Shown here: piece by piece, positions 29,010 to 31,174 of the stretch
How the letters are laid out: the number at the start of each line of letters is the position of its first letter
How positions within the stretch are numbered: the first letter of the stretch is position 1
Origin: CAZZIQ01 sp964654355
Lineage (GTDB): Bacteria > Pseudomonadota > Gammaproteobacteria > GCF-002020875
NCBI GenBank assembly: GCA_964654355.1
Contig: CAZZIQ010000011.1
Location: forward strand, 1-31,174
DNA length: 31,174 nt
Direction: 5' to 3'
Position numbers and translations under genes: made by a program
The notes under the pieces: generated by a model
What the model saw: only the letters and a program-made list of their open reading frames with translations
What the model was told of the DNA's origin: nothing
Database searches by the model: none

Positions 29010-30182
29010 ATGAATCTTCACGAATTCCAAGCCAAGCACTGGCTGGCGCGCTACGGCGTTGCCGTTCCTCAAGGCGTTGCGGTCCGGACGATGGCCGAGC
29101 TGGATCAGCTTCCTGCCGCACTCGCTGCATTGCCGAAAACGGTGGTGAAGGCGCAGATCCATGCGGGTGCGCGTGGCAAGGCCGGTGGCGTACGCGTGGT
29201 TGAGGGCGATGATGCGTTGCGCGCCGCAGTCGAGGACTTGTTAGGGAGTCGTCTAGCAACACCGCAAACCCATGGCCGCGCGTTGCCGGTGGAAACCGTC
29301 TTGGTGGAAGAGACGCTCGAGGTTGCACACGAGTACTACCTTGCGTTGTTGGTCGATCGTGCGCGTGAGCGCGTTGCGGTGATGGCCTCCGCCGATGGCG
29401 GTATGGACATCGAGGCGGTCGCGGAAAAAACACCGGAGCGGATTCACACCGTGCATGTCGATCCTGCAGCCGGACTCCAAGGCTATCAGGCGCGCCAGCT
29501 TGCCTTTGCCATCGGTTTGCCGGCAACGTTGGTCGGTAGTTTCAGCAAGCTGGTATTGGGCTTGTATCGTTTCTTCATGGAAAGCGATGCCAGTTTGGTA
29601 GAGATCAACCCGCTGGTGGAAACCATGGACGGTCAGCTGATTGCCTTGGATGCAAAGGTCAATTTGGATGACAACGCCATTGCCCGCCATCCCGACTTAT
29701 TGGCGCTACGCGATCGTGCGCAAGAAGACCCGGCTGAATCTGCTGCGGCAGAGCATGAACTCAACTTCATTAAGCTCGATGGCAACATCGGTTGCATGGT
29801 CAACGGTGCCGGGTTGGCGATGGCAACCATGGATTTGATTCAGTTGCATGGTGGTATGCCGGCAAATTTCCTTGATGTGGGGGGCGGCACGACCGCAGCG
29901 CGTGTTGCAGAAGCGTTCAAGCTAATCCTGCAGGATGACAAGGTCAAAGCGATTCTAGTGAATATTTTTGGTGGCATCGTGCGTTGCGATTTGATTGCCG
30001 AAGGTATTCTGCAAGCGGTGCAGGAGGTGGGTGTGCCGGTCCCCGTGGTGGTGCGCTTGGAGGGGACGAAGGCCGAAGAAGGTCGCGCATTGCTGGATCA
30101 GTCTGGTTTGAATCTCCTGACCGCGAGCGGCCTGACAGATGCCGCACGGCGTGCAGTTGCCGCAGCAGGGGTGCAGGTATGA
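29010..30182 (+). CDS. sucC: Succinyl-CoA synthetase subunit beta
   Basis: The 390-residue protein (E. coli 388) begins MNLHEFQAKHWLARYGVAVP. It has an N-terminal ATP-grasp domain with KAQIHAGARGKAGGVRVV and LVEINPLVETMDGQLIALDA, and a C-terminal CoA-ligase domain with NGAGLAMATMDLIQLHGGMP, NFLDVGGGTTAARV and ILVNIFGGIVRCDLIAEGI. With SucD it interconverts succinyl-CoA and succinate with nucleotide phosphorylation in the TCA cycle. Nucleotide specificity cannot be read here. No Shine-Dalgarno sequence precedes the ATG. Its stop overlaps the sucD start (ATGA). Confidence 0.98.
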   Translation: MNLHEFQAKHWLARYGVAVPQGVAVRTMAELDQLPAALAALPKTVVKAQIHAGARGKAGGVRVVEGDDALRAAVEDLLGSRLATPQTHGRALPVETVLVEETLEVAHEYYLALLVDRARERVAVMASADGGMDIEAVAEKTPERIHTVHVDPAAGLQGYQARQLAFAIGLPATLVGSFSKLVLGLYRFFMESDASLVEINPLVETMDGQLIALDAKVNLDDNAIARHPDLLALRDRAQEDPAESAAAEHELNFIKLDGNIGCMVNGAGLAMATMDLIQLHGGMPANFLDVGGGTTAARVAEAFKLILQDDKVKAILVNIFGGIVRCDLIAEGILQAVQEVGVPVPVVVRLEGTKAEEGRALLDQSGLNLLTASGLTDAARRAVAAAGVQV

Positions 30183-31060
30183 GCATACTGATCGACAAAG
30201 ACACCAAGGTATTGGTGCAGGGCTTTACCGGCAAGCAAGGCACCTTTCATGCCGAGCAATGCATTGCGTATGGCACGAAAATTGTCGGTGGCGTGACTCC
30301 GGGTAAGGGCGGGCAGCGGCATCTCGAGCGCCCGGTGTTTAACACTGTGCGTGATGGCGTTGCGGAAACGGGCGCGAATGCCAGCATGATTTATGTGCCT
30401 GCAGCCTTTGCTGCGGATGCGATTTTGGAGGCGGCCGACGCGGGCATTGACGTCATTGTCTGCATCACCGAAGGCATTCCAGTGTTGGATATGTTGCGCG
30501 TCAAGGCGGCGCTGAAGTCGTATCCGGAAGCTGCGTTGATTGGTCCGAACTGTCCCGGGGTGATTACGCCGGGTGCAGCCAAGATTGGCATTATGCCAGG
30601 CGCGATTCATCAGCCGGGCAAGATTGGCATCGTGTCACGTTCCGGTACGCTGACTTACGAAGCGGTGCATCAAACTACATTGGCGGGTCTTGGGCAGAGT
30701 ACGTGTGTTGGGATTGGCGGCGACCCGATTCATGGTCTTGAGTTCATCGACTGCCTGCGTATGTTCGAAGCCGATCCGCAGACCGAGGGGGTGATCCTGG
30801 TCGGTGAGATTGGCGGCAGTGCTGAAGAAGAAGCTGCTGCGTTCATTCAAAGTGAAATGAGTAAGCCGGTGGTTGCCTATATTGCCGGCGTTACTGCGCC
30901 ACCGGGACGGCGTATGGGGCATGCCGGTGCGATTGTCTCTGGCGGTAAAGGCACAGCGACCGACAAGATCGCTGCGCTGGAGCGCGCGGATGTGGTGGTC
31001 GCACGTTCGCCTGCGGAAATGGGTGTGCGCATGGCCGAACGCCTCGGCGTGACTTCGTAA
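30179..31060 (+). CDS. sucD: Succinyl-CoA synthetase subunit alpha
   Basis: The 293-residue protein starts MSILIDKDTKVLVQGFTGKQ and overlaps sucC by four bases. A CoA-binding Rossmann domain includes GFTGKQGTFHAEQ and GGVTPGKGGQRHL. GPNCPGVITPGAAKIGIMPG and SRSGTLTYEAVHQTTLAGLG follow. The active-site histidine, phosphorylated during catalysis, is H248 in GHAGAIVSGGKGTA. The frame extends upstream into sucC, but the family N-terminus fixes the start at 30179. Length matches E. coli SucD (289). The gene is followed after 20 bases by nadE. Confidence 0.98.
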   Translation: MSILIDKDTKVLVQGFTGKQGTFHAEQCIAYGTKIVGGVTPGKGGQRHLERPVFNTVRDGVAETGANASMIYVPAAFAADAILEAADAGIDVIVCITEGIPVLDMLRVKAALKSYPEAALIGPNCPGVITPGAAKIGIMPGAIHQPGKIGIVSRSGTLTYEAVHQTTLAGLGQSTCVGIGGDPIHGLEFIDCLRMFEADPQTEGVILVGEIGGSAEEEAAAFIQSEMSKPVVAYIAGVTAPPGRRMGHAGAIVSGGKGTATDKIAALERADVVVARSPAEMGVRMAERLGVTS

Positions 31061-31080
31061 TTTATGGGGCACGTCTGAAC

Positions 31081-31174
31081 ATGAACGCCAGCGGACCGCG
31101 TATCGCGCTGGCGCAATTTAACCCGCTGGTCGGCGACCTGCAGGGTAATGTGCAGCGTATGCTGCAGTGGTGTG
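31081..31174 (+). CDS. nadE: Glutamine-dependent NAD+ synthetase, N-terminal part (partial)
   Basis: Thirty-one codons are visible before the window ends: MNASGPRIALAQFNPLVGDL, then QGNVQRMLQWC. The RIALAQFNPLVGDLxGN pattern is the start of the nitrilase-type glutaminase domain of NadE, which supplies ammonia for converting deamido-NAD to NAD+. The remaining catalytic domains lie beyond the window, so the call rests on this N-terminal motif. It lies 20 bases after sucD and may share its transcript. Confidence 0.8.
   Translation, partial: MNASGPRIALAQFNPLVGDLQGNVQRMLQWC

Overview
The window reads as a chromosomal segment of a sulfur-oxidising proteobacterium, most likely a gammaproteobacterium. 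The basis is the fused tufA/S10/spc/alpha ribosomal cluster with E. coli-like gene order and protein lengths, the Cys-poor S14, a uvrA-ssb neighbourhood, and a Sox gene set. No rRNA, tRNA, insertion sequence, CRISPR array or prophage was seen. I cannot name the genus from sequence alone.

Region 1 (1-14134, + strand) is the translation cluster. It holds the last codons of tufA, then rpsJ-rplC-rplD-rplW-rplB-rpsS-rplV-rpsC-rplP-rpmC-rpsQ (S10 block), rplN-rplX-rplE-rpsN-rpsH-rplF-rplR-rpsE-rpmD-rplO-secY-rpmJ (spc block) and rpsM-rpsK-rpsD-rpoA-rplQ (alpha block). It ends at a strong, probably bidirectional terminator. The two longest gaps before new blocks (before rplN and before rpsM) each carry a promoter-like sequence with a GC-rich discriminator. 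Two perfect hairpins precede rpoA.

Region 2 (14140-20623) is DNA repair and miscellaneous functions. On the minus strand uvrA is translationally overlapped with a small DUF3293-type gene. Divergent from it are an exported metallo-beta-lactamase-fold protein whose HxH zinc motif is replaced, a YajR-like MFS transporter and ssb.

Region 3 (20624-28323) is a sulfur-oxidation module. soxB-soxY-soxZ-soxA-soxX encodes a Sox system without soxCD in view. It is followed by a three-gene, strongly diverged cytochrome bd-like set: a CydA-like protein with a very short Q-loop, a CydB-like protein, and a 38-residue CydX/CbdX-like peptide. Convergent with these is a secreted Gly/Tyr/Pro-rich protein that resembles sulfur globule envelope proteins. 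A Sox system lacking SoxCD usually leaves sulfane sulfur as stored S0, so a globule protein next to it makes physiological sense. The bd-like proteins keep the haem ligands but lack several residues tied to quinol and proton handling in E. coli bd, so their reaction is uncertain. This is the part of the window most likely to hold something undescribed.

Region 4 (28464-31174) holds a membrane-anchored, probably coiled-coil protein of unknown function, then sucC-sucD (succinyl-CoA synthetase, overlapping by four bases) and the first 31 codons of a glutamine-dependent NAD synthetase (nadE).
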